A stretch of DNA of 64,000 nucleotides from Methylococcaceae bacterium (GTDB lineage: Bacteria; Pseudomonadota; Gammaproteobacteria; Methylococcales; Methylomonadaceae), in the NCBI GenBank assembly GCA_016715325.1, contig JADKAL010000001.1, positions 372,001-436,000 of the forward strand, in the 5' to 3' direction. The position numbers were made by a program, and so were the translations under genes. Under the pieces are notes generated by a model. That model made no database searches. It saw only the letters and a list, made by a program, of their open reading frames with translations, and was not told the origin of the DNA. Shown in pieces: positions 38,120 through 46,408 of this stretch (the first letter of the stretch is position 1; the number at the start of each line of letters is the position of its first letter).

Positions 38120-40033
38120 ATGAAAAAATACATATTGAACACATTACTCTGGAGTGTTGTGTTTACAGGCGCTTTTTTAATATACAACCGAATAAACGCC
38201 ACACCGCCTATGCAAGACTCACTCGCCTATTCGGAATTTATCGCGAAGGTTAAAGCCGGTCAGGTCGATCGCGTTGAAATAATCGGTTCATTGACAAACG
38301 GTTCGTTGATTAAAGTAAGGACTTCGGACGGTCAGAATCTGCAAACCTTTAGCCCCGGCGATCAACACTTAATCGACGATCTGTTGAATGCGGATGTGCA
38401 AATCAGGACGGCTCCGCCGCCGCAACAATCCACGCTTATGCAAATATTCATTGCATGGTTTCCGATGTTGTTGCTGATCGTTGTTTGGATTGTCTATATG
38501 CGCCGGACCCAAGGTGGCATGGGGGCAAACCAATTCGGCAAAAGCAAGGCCAAAATGCTCGAAGAAGACAAAATGACGGTCAAGTTTGCCGACGTTGCCG
38601 GCTGCGAAGAAGCAAAAGAAGAAGTCGTCGAATTAGTAGACTTTCTTAGAGATCCTCAAAAATTCCAAAAATTGGGCGGCATGATACCCAGAGGTATCTT
38701 GATGGTAGGGCCTCCTGGAACGGGTAAGACGCTGCTTGCAAGAGCCATTGCCGGTGAAGCCGGTGTTAAATTCTTTACGATTTCAGGTTCTGATTTCGTT
38801 GAAATGTTCGTCGGTGTGGGAGCATCGAGGGTAAGGGATATGTTTGCCCAAGCGAAGGAACATGCGCCATGTATTATTTTTATCGATGAAATCGACGCTG
38901 TCGGTCGACAAAGAGGCGGCGCCGGTTTAGGCGGTGGAAACGACGAACGCGAACAAACCCTTAACCAATTACTGGTTGAAATGGACGGTTTCACCGGTAA
39001 TGAAGGCGTAATCGTAATCGCTGCAACCAACCGCGCTGACGTATTAGACAAAGCTTTGTTGAGACCCGGTCGTTTCGATCGTCAAGTGACAGTCGGTTTA
39101 CCGGACGTGAAGGGCAGGGAGCAAATCTTGAATGTGCACATCAAAAAAGTACCTGTGGGCGACGATGTCGAACTTAAAAATATCGCCAGAGGAACGCCCG
39201 GATTCTCCGGAGCCGATCTCGCAAACATTATTAACGAAGCGGCGTTATTGGCAGCACGATCGAATAAGCAAAAAGTCAGTATGCATGAGCTTGAAAAAGC
39301 CAAAGACAAGATATTGATGGGCGCTGAAAAGCATACGATGGTAATGAGCGAAGACGATAAACGTTTAACGGCTTACCATGAAGCCGGACACTGTATCGTC
39401 GGTGAATTATCGCCAGATCACGATCCAGTTTATAAAGTCAGTATCATGCCGAGAGGAAGAGCGCTGGGTATAACGATGTTCTTGCCTGAAAGGGATCAAT
39501 ACAGTGCGAGCAAACGCAAGCTGGAAAGCCAGATAGCCAGCTTGTTCGGAGGCCGGATTGCCGAGCTAATGATATACGGCGGCGACCGAGTAACAACCGG
39601 TGCTTCCAACGATATTGAACGGGCAACCGAGTTAGCGCGAAACATGGTAACAAGATGGGGTTTTTCGGACATAATGGGACCTTTAGTATACGGCGAGGAA
39701 AGCGGTCAACCTTTCATGGGTTACGCTTCTCAAGGGGCTAAAGTGTCGAATTCAGTCCAAGATAAGATCGACGAAGAAATCCGGTCAGTGATCGACAAAA
39801 ATTACAAGAAGGCAGAGTCCTTATTGCAGGAAAACATCAATATCCTGCATAAAATGGCCGATGCCTTGATGAAGTGGGAAACGATTGATAAATCGCAAAT
39901 TGATGATTTGATGGCTGGAAAAGATTGTAAACCGCCTACAGATTCGTCAAACGATCCTACGAATAAAACCGAACCGCCAAAGCAGGATACAACCGTTAAT
40001 ACAACTCTAACAAAACCTGCCGGACAAGTTTGA
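38120..40033 (+). CDS. ftsH: ATP-dependent zinc metalloprotease FtsH
   Basis: 637-residue membrane AAA protease that degrades misfolded membrane and regulatory proteins as a hexamer. Two N-terminal membrane helices (about 5-25 and 107-127) flank a periplasmic domain. The AAA domain has Walker A GPPGTGKT at about 197-204, Walker [14 protein letters not shown] and the second region of homology with RPGRFDRQ. The zinc protease motif HEAGH starts at H420. It follows the alternative sigma factor rather than rlmE or folP, so it may be a second FtsH paralogue; this cannot be settled from the window. A strong terminator follows. Confidence 0.95.
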   Translation: MKKYILNTLLWSVVFTGAFLIYNRINATPPMQDSLAYSEFIAKVKAGQVDRVEIIGSLTNGSLIKVRTSDGQNLQTFSPGDQHLIDDLLNADVQIRTAPPPQQSTLMQIFIAWFPMLLLIVVWIVYMRRTQGGMGANQFGKSKAKMLEEDKMTVKFADVAGCEEAKEEVVELVDFLRDPQKFQKLGGMIPRGILMVGPPGTGKTLLARAIAGEAGVKFFTISGSDFVEMFVGVGASRVRDMFAQAKEHAPCIIFIDEIDAVGRQRGGAGLGGGNDEREQTLNQLLVEMDGFTGNEGVIVIAATNRADVLDKALLRPGRFDRQVTVGLPDVKGREQILNVHIKKVPVGDDVELKNIARGTPGFSGADLANIINEAALLAARSNKQKVSMHELEKAKDKILMGAEKHTMVMSEDDKRLTAYHEAGHCIVGELSPDHDPVYKVSIMPRGRALGITMFLPERDQYSASKRKLESQIASLFGGRIAELMIYGGDRVTTGASNDIERATELARNMVTRWGFSDIMGPLVYGEESGQPFMGYASQGAKVSNSVQDKIDEEIRSVIDKNYKKAESLLQENINILHKMADALMKWETIDKSQIDDLMAGKDCKPPTDSSNDPTNKTEPPKQDTTVNTTLTKPAGQV

Positions 40034-40047
40034 GGTGCGCTCATTAA

Positions 40048-40071
40048 GGGGGCTTCGGCCCCCGCTTTTTT
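40048..40071 (+). terminator. Intrinsic terminator of ftsH
   Basis: GGGGGC-TTCG-GCCCCC stem (40048-40053 with 40058-40063) and stable tetraloop, followed by GC and six T residues, 15 bases after the ftsH stop. Textbook rho-independent terminator. Confidence 0.92.
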
Positions 40072-40085
40072 GTGCGATGAATTGA

Positions 40086-40920
40086 TGAAGTAATCTGGAA
40101 AGAATGGAGTCCAAAGTTTCGATAAAATGAGAAGAAGCGGAGGGCACATGCAACGACTACCCAAAGGGTTTACAGCCCAGAATTAAGAGATGAAGCCGTA
40201 CAGTTACATCAGGAAAATAAATTAACAATAACTGAAATTGCTAATCGCCTTTCGTTACCTAAAGGCACTTTTAAATATTGGGTTGCGGCAGCCCGTCAGG
40301 GAAAACTAGGCGAAGTCGGTAAAAGCCATAAACCCTTGAGTGACCTGAAACTTGAACTGGCAAGACTAAAACGGGAACTGGCCGAAGTCAAAATGGAGCG
40401 AGACCTGTTACTTATGCCCCTTGGGTAAAAAAGTGCACGGCAACCTTCGTGAGGACGTCAGCATAAAGGTTGACCGGATTAAGGAATACCCAAAGGGCAT
40501 AAATGGCGGAAAGATTATACGGTAGCACCGTTGTGTCGGGTGCTTAAGGTTTCGGAAAGTGGCTACTATGGTTGGGTTACGCCCCCACCTTCGCCACGAA
40601 ACCTTGAAAATGCACGCCTAGAGCAAGCAATAAAAGCATCCCATCAAAGAACGCGTAAGACTTACGGCCCAAGCCGACTCCAGCGTGATCTGGCTGAATA
40701 CGGCATCTTCGTGGGTATTGAAAGTTGGGTTTACGGTGTAAACAAAAGCTAAAATTTAAAGCGACGACTCATTCCAATCATACGTTGCCGTTGCTCTTAT
40801 CCTGTTGGCACGGGAGTTTACTGTTTCAGTGCCTAACCAAGCTTGGGTGAGTGACATAACCACCATCCCAACAGCTGAAGGGTAATTACTATTGCCAACA
40901 CACCTCAGGCTCAGTTTTGC
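40086..40920 (+). mobile_element. Defective IS3-family insertion sequence, copy 1
   Basis: Left end begins TGAAGTAATCTGGAAAG. OrfA-like coding starts near 40148 (MQRLPKG) but a G run one base short of copy 2 shifts the frame; restored, it reads EAVQLHQENKLTITEIANRL, a typical IS3 helix-turn-helix, and ends in a coiled coil. OrfB fragments include CRVLKVSESGYYGW, a second segment RTRKTYGPSRLQRDL and the first DDE aspartate in VPNQAWVSDITTIP; a stop follows soon after and the rest of the transposase is missing. The element cannot transpose itself. It lies between ftsH and the copper-storage gene. Confidence 0.85.
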
Positions 40921-40970
40921 ATGATTTTTTACAGTGCATGTTAAAATTTCTAGGCTGATAGAGAATTTTT

Positions 40971-41330
40971 TTAAAGCGCTATCTTACGGCATTCTTCCAC
41001 GCAAACTAGGCACGAATCCGCGCAGCGTTGACAATGATCCATATTGTGTTTAGCGCATTGTTCTGCACACCATCCACAAACTTTAGCGCACAGCCCGCAA
41101 TATTCTTTAACGAAACGGCTGTTGCGGGTTAATGCACGGGCACACTGCAAACATATTTCAACGCACTCATAACAACAAAGTGGACAATCGTTAGAACTGT
41201 CTTGTCCTATCATAGCCGCCAAGCAAACCTCACAATCAAGCACACAGGACTGGCAGGCTTGAATACAGGCTACAAATTCATTATTGATTCCGTAACCCAT
41301 ATTATTTTTAAATATCTCTTGATGGTGCAT
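40971..41330 (-). CDS. Cytosolic Csp-type four-helix copper-storage protein
   Basis: 119 residues, cysteine-rich (about 18 cysteines) in a four-helix-bundle pattern: CIQACQSCVLDCEVC, CCYECVEICLQCA, YCGLCAKVCGWCAEQCA and CQRCADSCLVCVEECR. This matches DUF326/Csp proteins, which in methanotrophs bind many Cu(I) ions inside the bundle. No signal peptide is seen, so it fits the cytosolic Csp3 class. The ATG at 41330 has GGAGAG five bases upstream; that GGAG is itself within the alternative start at 41342, which is thereby disfavoured. It is the last minus-strand gene of the stress island. Copper storage or detoxification is inferred from family. Confidence 0.88.
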   Translation of the reverse strand: MHHQEIFKNNMGYGINNEFVACIQACQSCVLDCEVCLAAMIGQDSSNDCPLCCYECVEICLQCARALTRNSRFVKEYCGLCAKVCGWCAEQCAKHNMDHCQRCADSCLVCVEECRKIAL

Positions 41331-41371
41331 AATTCTCTCCATAACAATAGTTAAAAAGGCAGTTGTTATTA

Positions 41372-41402
41372 AACGCGGCTAATGTCATTAACTAGCCACG
41401 TT
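41372..41402 (-). terminator. Hairpin between the small exported protein gene and csp
   Basis: AACGCGGCTA (41372-41381) and TAGCCACGTT (41393-41402) pair with one mismatch and an 11-base loop, followed on the minus strand by TTTAATAAC. Probable terminator of the 41439-41705 gene, separating it from csp. Confidence 0.5.
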
Positions 41403-41438
41403 TAAGTGATTTGCTAAAAGCCATTTATAACTTTAAGA

Positions 41439-41705
41439 CTATTCGTCCACTTTGTTTTTAATCTCAGAGGACTTGTCTTTTACTACGTCTGTGGTTTCTT
41501 CGATACGATGCTGCGCTTTTTGTTTAAGGCATTCAGCATCGCCCTCCATGCAGACGGCTTCTTTGATGCGGTTTATTGCCTTGTCGGTAGTCCGCGACAG
41601 TTCATTTTTAGTGGCTTCGGTTTTTTCGTTTTCCGTTTCCAAAGCATAAGCATTGGTAAATAGGGTTGTTATGGCTGTAATAGCCAATATGCTTAATGTT
41701 TTCAT
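41439..41705 (-). CDS. Small exported helical protein, unknown function
   Basis: 88 residues: signal peptide (about 1-20, ending NAYA) and a charged, helical mature part with two cysteines (VCMEGDAECL) that could form a disulfide. GGAGAAATATT precedes the ATG. Repeated lysine/glutamate heptads suggest a coiled coil or an LEA-like stress protein. No family is recognised. Its neighbours are csp and a BON lipoprotein, all on the minus strand with their own ribosome-binding sites. Confidence 0.65.
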   Translation of the reverse strand: MKTLSILAITAITTLFTNAYALETENEKTEATKNELSRTTDKAINRIKEAVCMEGDAECLKQKAQHRIEETTDVVKDKSSEIKNKVDE

Positions 41706-41794
41706 AATATTTCTCCAAATAAATTTCGAATGATCACTAAGTTAAAAAAGACTTTAATTTTATTAGTCGATAGGTATGTTTGGTGGTAGTTATC

Positions 41795-42130
41795 CTATTT
41801 TTTTAAATGGATATCATTTCGTACATCCCGTACGCCTTCGGTCTGTTTTGCAAGCGTTTCAGCCTGTTCAATTTCGGCACGCGAATTAGCGAAACCGCTT
41901 AATTGGACAACACCTTTGTAGGTCTCTACGTTTATTCTCAGAGCGCTAACAACAGGATCTTCGACAAGTTTGGCATTAACCTTAGTGGTTATTGCCGCAT
42001 CGTCGATGTATTGACCGGTACTTTCTTTGATTTTTGTTCCAGCACAACCATTGATGCCCATGGCGATACACCCGGCAACAGCTATGGCAAAAACGTAACG
42101 GAAAAATAAAATTTGGGGTTTAGTTTTCAT
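41795..42130 (-). CDS. BON-domain lipoprotein (OsmY-like)
   Basis: 111 residues. Signal with a lipobox-like end (MGINGC) then a single BON domain from about residue 40: YIDDAAITTKVNAKLVEDP, INVETYKGVVQLSGFANS, AETLAKQTEGVRDVRNDI. BON domains bind phospholipid surfaces, and OsmY-type proteins respond to osmotic stress. GGAGATTATC precedes the ATG. It sits beside DUF1328 and coiled-coil genes, a combination often seen in general-stress clusters. Confidence 0.88.
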   Translation of the reverse strand: MKTKPQILFFRYVFAIAVAGCIAMGINGCAGTKIKESTGQYIDDAAITTKVNAKLVEDPVVSALRINVETYKGVVQLSGFANSRAEIEQAETLAKQTEGVRDVRNDIHLKK

Positions 42131-42256
42131 GATAATCTCCTTATTTTCCAGATTAAGATTGATTGGTGCTGTGTATTTCTAAAACCCTTGCGGTCAATAC
42201 GAAGGCAAAAATAAAATCCCGTACCCAACTCCGATCAAAGTTTCGGTCTTGCTTTG

Positions 42257-42424
42257 TTATACTGGCGGTCCCTTTCTTCCCAACAGCACAAAAACAACAG
42301 CTAAAAGCAATCCTGCAAAGAATGCGATTTTGGCCATCTCGACTGATACGCCTGCAATTCCGCCAAAACCAAGAACACCGGCGACAATGGCGATGATTAA
42401 AAATGTGATAGCCCAGTTAAACAT
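42257..42424 (-). CDS. DUF1328 (YtjA-like) small membrane protein
   Basis: 55-residue protein with two membrane helices: [20 protein letters not shown], then [18 protein letters not shown]. This is the full DUF1328/YtjA pattern and normal length. GGGAGAG lies six bases before the ATG at 42424; the stop is TAA at 42259-42257. Its function is unknown; DUF1328 proteins are small inner-membrane proteins frequently induced by stress and found beside BON and GlsB genes, as here. Confidence 0.88.
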   Translation of the reverse strand: MFNWAITFLIIAIVAGVLGFGGIAGVSVEMAKIAFFAGLLLAVVFVLLGRKGPPV

Positions 42425-42460
42425 GACGGCTCTCCCGATAGTGATTTTATGAACTCTCTC

Positions 42461-42751
42461 TTAAGTGTGCTTTGAAATAAAATTGTCAACAGAACGCTTG
42501 AAATTAGTCCATTTCTCTTCAGCTTCATCCTTGACATCATCCCAAGCATCGTCCGCTTTCTCGGCTATCTGATTATAGTAAGCAGCAAATTCTGATTTTG
42601 ATTGCTCTAACGATTGCAATTGTTCATCAAATTTCACTCTCGCATCGGCCATGAGAGTATTGCCTTTGGCTTTTAACAATTCTGTCTTTGCTTCAAATTC
42701 CTTTAATTCGGCTTCGACTTTTTGTAGATAGGCATGTTTTTGATTGTGCAT
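42461..42751 (-). CDS. Coiled-coil protein, unknown function
   Basis: 96 residues, entirely helical and highly charged, with heptad repeats from about residue 5 to 70 and no membrane segment or signal. The end (KWTNFKRSVDNFISKH) is amphipathic. Similar short coiled-coil proteins accompany BON, DUF1328 and CsbD-like genes in stress clusters of proteobacteria. GGAGAGCTACC precedes the ATG. No enzymatic motif is visible. It is upstream of DUF1328 on the same strand with 36 bases between. Confidence 0.7.
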   Translation of the reverse strand: MHNQKHAYLQKVEAELKEFEAKTELLKAKGNTLMADARVKFDEQLQSLEQSKSEFAAYYNQIAEKADDAWDDVKDEAEEKWTNFKRSVDNFISKHT

Positions 42752-42870
42752 GGTAGCTCTCCTGATTTAAATAAAATTTAAAATGGGTTGTGAAGGTGAA
42801 AAAAATACCCTTATCACTAACACCTTAAATACCGAAATATTCAGTACCTAAATTCTTTAGAGCAAAACGG

Positions 42871-43104
42871 ATGCCAGCAATTTATAAAAAAATTTTCACT
42901 AACTATCAGGTATTTAAAAAATACTGTGAAATGTATATCGGAAATAATTACATTGAGACGGGTAAAATATTGCAGGAATGGATCGAGTTTAAAGTAAATC
43001 ATTTGCAGCTGGTTACTTTGGGGAGATTTTTAGCTTGCCAAGCTTATACAGCGATGTCCAGGTTAATTCCGAAATCGGAAATGCTTAAAAAGCACAAATC
43101 CTAA
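42871..43104 (+). CDS. Possible small protein, unknown
   Basis: 77 codons (MPAIYKKIFTNYQVF start) in a gap between minus-strand genes. The composition looks protein-like and no repeats are seen, but the ribosome-binding site is weak and no family is recognised. It is the only plus-strand gene candidate between 40.9 and 48.3 kb. Could be a real orphan gene or chance. Confidence 0.35.
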   Translation: MPAIYKKIFTNYQVFKKYCEMYIGNNYIETGKILQEWIEFKVNHLQLVTLGRFLACQAYTAMSRLIPKSEMLKKHKS

Positions 43105-43164
43105 ACAAGGTAAAGATCAATCGAGATTTATAACTAACTGAAAAAAATGAGAAATAACGTTAAC

Positions 43165-44508
43165 TTAAGTATGGCCAGCAATGATTTTGAGCTTGTTATA
43201 AAGCGTTTTGACGCTGATACCCAGCATTTGCGCGGATTTTTCCTTGTTACCATCGCAATAGTCCAGGGTTTTATTGATTAAGATTGTTTCAACATCGTTG
43301 ATCGTCATGCCTGGCACAATTTCATCCAGATTGGATTTCTTTGGTTGACTAGCCCCGCCGTTTACATCAAACAAGAAGTGGGCAGTGATCTCCCGGTCTG
43401 CCATGATAAAAGCGCGCTGAATGGCGTTTTTTAACTCACGGACATTGCCCGGCCAATTGTAAGTGCTAATTTTGTCGAGCGCCTCTGATGTCATCACTTT
43501 ACTTTGATTTTCCAGCGTATTAAATTCTTGCAAGAAGTAGTCTGCCAGAAGCACTGTGTCTTCAAGTCGAATTCTAAGCGGCGGTAAATGCAGAGGAAAA
43601 ACTTGTAGCCGATACTTTAAGTCTTCACGTAGCTTGCCTTCTGCCACAGCCTCTTCGGGGACACGGTTGGTCGCTGCAATAATACGGACATCGGTTTGAA
43701 TGGTGGTATTGGTGCCGACCGGAATAATACAGCCGGTTTCCAGCACCCGAAGCAATTTGGCCTGCATATCAATCGGCATTTCGGTCACTTCATCTAAAAA
43801 CAAGGTGCCGCCGGATGCTTGTTCAAAATAACCTTTACGATCTTTAGTCGCGCCGGTAAAACTCCCCTTTTCATGGCCGAATAATTCGCTTTCGATCAGT
43901 TGCGGAGACACAGCGCTACAATTCAGCGCCAAAAACATATTTTTTCGACGGGTGCTGAGTTCATGGATGGTTTGCGCGACCATTTCCTTGCCGGTACCGC
44001 TTTCGCCGGTGATCAAAACGGTAGCATTGCAAGGGGCAACCCGGGAGATTTGTTCATAGACTTTTTGCATAGCCGGGGATGTTCCCCTTAATTTTCCGAA
44101 ACGGCCTATTTCTTGAAGCTCGTTCCGTAAGGTGTCGATCTCGTCTTTGAGCTCACGGGGTTTAGGGATACGATCCAGCAAGTTTTTAAGCCGCTGGATG
44201 TTCACCGGCTTCGTCAGGTAATCGCGAAAACCTAAACGCAAGGCTTCAATCGAGGTATCCAGGCTGGCGAAACCTGTCATCAGGATCATATCGACATTCT
44301 TCGGTGGTGAATCACCGAAGATCTCAAAACCTTTTCCATCCGGCAGCATCAAGTCGGTTAATATGGCATCGGGCATGCGTTTTTTAATTTCCGCCTTAGC
44401 CTGAACCAACGTTGCTGCAGTGGTCACCGTGAAGCCGTCTTTGACAATGATATGCTTAAGCGCATTAGCTGCATCGACATCATCATCAACAATCAAAATA
44501 TTGGGCAT
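43165..44508 (-). CDS. NtrC-family sigma-54-dependent response regulator
   Basis: 447 residues: receiver domain (about 1-120; VDDD, LTDLMLPDGKG, TGFAS, LTKPVN), AAA+ sigma-54 interaction domain (about 140-370; Walker A GESGTGKE, GSFTGA loop that contacts sigma-54, Walker B GGTLFLDEV) and a C-terminal Fis-type helix-turn-helix (NKEKSAQMLGISVKTLYNKL). The loop is GSFTGA rather than GAFTGA, a known functional variant. It is the output of the phosphorelay encoded upstream and would activate -24/-12 promoters. Targets are not known. Confidence 0.94.
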   Translation of the reverse strand: MPNILIVDDDVDAANALKHIIVKDGFTVTTAATLVQAKAEIKKRMPDAILTDLMLPDGKGFEIFGDSPPKNVDMILMTGFASLDTSIEALRLGFRDYLTKPVNIQRLKNLLDRIPKPRELKDEIDTLRNELQEIGRFGKLRGTSPAMQKVYEQISRVAPCNATVLITGESGTGKEMVAQTIHELSTRRKNMFLALNCSAVSPQLIESELFGHEKGSFTGATKDRKGYFEQASGGTLFLDEVTEMPIDMQAKLLRVLETGCIIPVGTNTTIQTDVRIIAATNRVPEEAVAEGKLREDLKYRLQVFPLHLPPLRIRLEDTVLLADYFLQEFNTLENQSKVMTSEALDKISTYNWPGNVRELKNAIQRAFIMADREITAHFLFDVNGGASQPKKSNLDEIVPGMTINDVETILINKTLDYCDGNKEKSAQMLGISVKTLYNKLKIIAGHT

Positions 44509-44523
44509 GGCTAAGTTAACCAG

Positions 44524-45684
44524 TCATGTGCTTAGAGATTTTATCGGTAGGGTTACATAAAACGTAGACCCCCTATTTTTTCCAGGGCTTTCGGCACGGA
44601 TTGTACCGTTGTGCAAAGCCACAAGGTTTCTGGCTATGGTTAAGCCTAAACCCAGACCGGTATTGCTGCTATAACTATGAGTAGGCGCTTGCAGGTAGCG
44701 ATCGAAAATAACCGGAAGCAGTTCGCTGGAAATGCCGATACCGGTATCTTTAATGGCAATTTCGGCATGCGATGAGTTATCAATCTGATGGATTTTGATG
44801 TTGACGTCGATACGTCCCTGTTCCGGGGTAAATTTAATGCTATTGGTTAACACATTGCCTAAAATTTGTTGCAACCGTTCTGGGTCGACGTTTACTAAAA
44901 CCTCATCGTAATCTGCCGTAAAAGTCATCGAGATTTTTTTTGCTACTGCCTCGGGTTGATGATTGATGACCGTATTCCGTAAACTTTCAATCAGGTTAAC
45001 TGATTGTTTATAGAGCTTAATCATGCCATTTAAACCACGGCTGAGCTCAACAAGATCGTTCAATATTTTACTTTGCTGTTTAACCGAGCGTTCAATGGTT
45101 TCAACGGCGGTTTTTATCGTGTCTTGTCCAGAATCGGGTGATTTCAGCAGTTCTAGCCATAGCAAAATTGAATTGATAGGGCCACGCAACTCGTGCGACA
45201 CCATGCCTAAAAATTCGTCCTTACTTTTATTAGCGGCTTCGGCTTGTTTATGCTTCTCAACGGCTAATGCCAATGCCAGACGTTCCTGTTCATGTTTTTT
45301 GACGGCACAGACATAGCGGATCACACGATCAAGGCTGGTGCTATTGATTTCAGATTTAACCATGAAATCGCTGGCGCCTTCCTGCATAGCCGATAAGTCA
45401 ATTTGCCGGTCGGCATGTTCGGTCAACAAGACCATCGGTACAGGGACCCCTTCCTTGATTACCTTACGCATAATGTCCAAACTGGTTTCACTTCCCAGAC
45501 GATAATCCAGCAAACAAACATCATAAGTGCATTGCGGCGCAAGCAATTTGGTCAAGGCATCCTGACTATTGCTAACCCATTCAAGTTGGTAATTGGTTTG
45601 GTCTGCGTCTGAAAGCAGGTCGCGAGTAATGACGTAATCGTCCTCATCGTCTTCCACCAAAAGGACTCGAAGCGTTTTTAGCAC
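44524..45684 (-). CDS. Hybrid response regulator/histidine kinase (REC-HisKA-HATPase)
   Basis: 386 residues with no membrane segment. The N-terminal receiver (about 4-125; VEDDEDD, CLLDYRLGS) precedes a HisKA domain with the phospho-histidine in GMVSHELRGPINSILLWLEL near residue 170, and a HATPase_c domain with VLTNSIKF, KDTGIGIS and GLGLGLTIARNLV. A receiver placed before the kinase suggests it is switched by an upstream phosphodonor. The gene lies 15 bases upstream of the NtrC-type regulator on the same strand, so it is the likely kinase of that regulator. Confidence 0.93.
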   Translation of the reverse strand: MLKTLRVLLVEDDEDDYVITRDLLSDADQTNYQLEWVSNSQDALTKLLAPQCTYDVCLLDYRLGSETSLDIMRKVIKEGVPVPMVLLTEHADRQIDLSAMQEGASDFMVKSEINSTSLDRVIRYVCAVKKHEQERLALALAVEKHKQAEAANKSKDEFLGMVSHELRGPINSILLWLELLKSPDSGQDTIKTAVETIERSVKQQSKILNDLVELSRGLNGMIKLYKQSVNLIESLRNTVINHQPEAVAKKISMTFTADYDEVLVNVDPERLQQILGNVLTNSIKFTPEQGRIDVNIKIHQIDNSSHAEIAIKDTGIGISSELLPVIFDRYLQAPTHSYSSNTGLGLGLTIARNLVALHNGTIRAESPGKNRGSTFYVTLPIKSLST

Positions 45685-45701
45685 ATCAAATTAACCTACG
45701 G

Positions 45702-46157
45702 TTAACTAACCAAAGCATAATCGACCCAATAACTTTTTATGGTTTGCATGGCCGCCGCTAAGCTATCAAAGGTGGCTGATTTGGAAATGTAGGAATTTGC
45801 CCCGCAATCATAGCTGGCTTTTATGTCCTGAGGCGATGTCGAGGTGGTAAAAACGACCACCGGGATTCGGCGTAAATCCGCATTGGATTTGATTTCTTTA
45901 AGGGCCTCCCGACCGTCCTTTTTGGGCATATTGAGGTCCAGTAATATTAAGTCCGGCAGCGGCATTTTGTTTTCGGCGCTAGAATTAATCCGGCTTAGCA
46001 GGTAATCCATGAGCGCGTCACCATCTTCCACAAAGCACAAATTCGCAACGGGAAAATTGGCATCATTTAATGCTTCCTTGACCAATAGCCGGTCATCAGA
46101 ATCGTCGTCAGCCATCAGGATAGTATTCACATGTTTTTCAGCCTGCCTGTAATTCAT
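45702..46157 (-). CDS. Single-domain response regulator (Rcp1-like)
   Basis: 151-residue stand-alone receiver with ADDDSDDRLLVKEAL, phospho-acceptor in LILLDLNMPKKDG, VVFTTS and the lysine in SYISKSA. This Rcp1-like subgroup typically pairs with phytochrome-type or CHASE3 kinases. AAGGA lies nine bases before the ATG. It is between the membrane CHASE3 kinase and the hybrid kinase, an order that suggests a stepwise phosphorelay. Confidence 0.92.
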   Translation of the reverse strand: MNYRQAEKHVNTILMADDDSDDRLLVKEALNDANFPVANLCFVEDGDALMDYLLSRINSSAENKMPLPDLILLDLNMPKKDGREALKEIKSNADLRRIPVVVFTTSTSPQDIKASYDCGANSYISKSATFDSLAAAMQTIKSYWVDYALVS

Positions 46158-46408
46158 GTTCGTTATCCTTTTATGAAATTTAAAATCCGACTCTAAATAA
46201 ATAGGTATTTAATTCCCATTTATAGCGACCTTATAAATCGCGGTTTCAATAATTAGTCAATTAATAAACAGAAAAGTTTTTTTGTTAGCATTTTTTAAAT
46301 CCAACTACTCGACACACCGAAATGCATAGATTGAAACAGTCGAGTCCTGATTATTTATGCTTCTGGACTTTATTTGTTTAATGAATTTAAAGTGAAATAA
46401 TTTGCCCC

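Noticed and set aside
40531..40752. Stand-alone 73-residue protein gene
   Set aside because: It is an internal fragment of the IS3-family orfB (CRVLKVSESGYYGW), already covered by the mobile-element entry.
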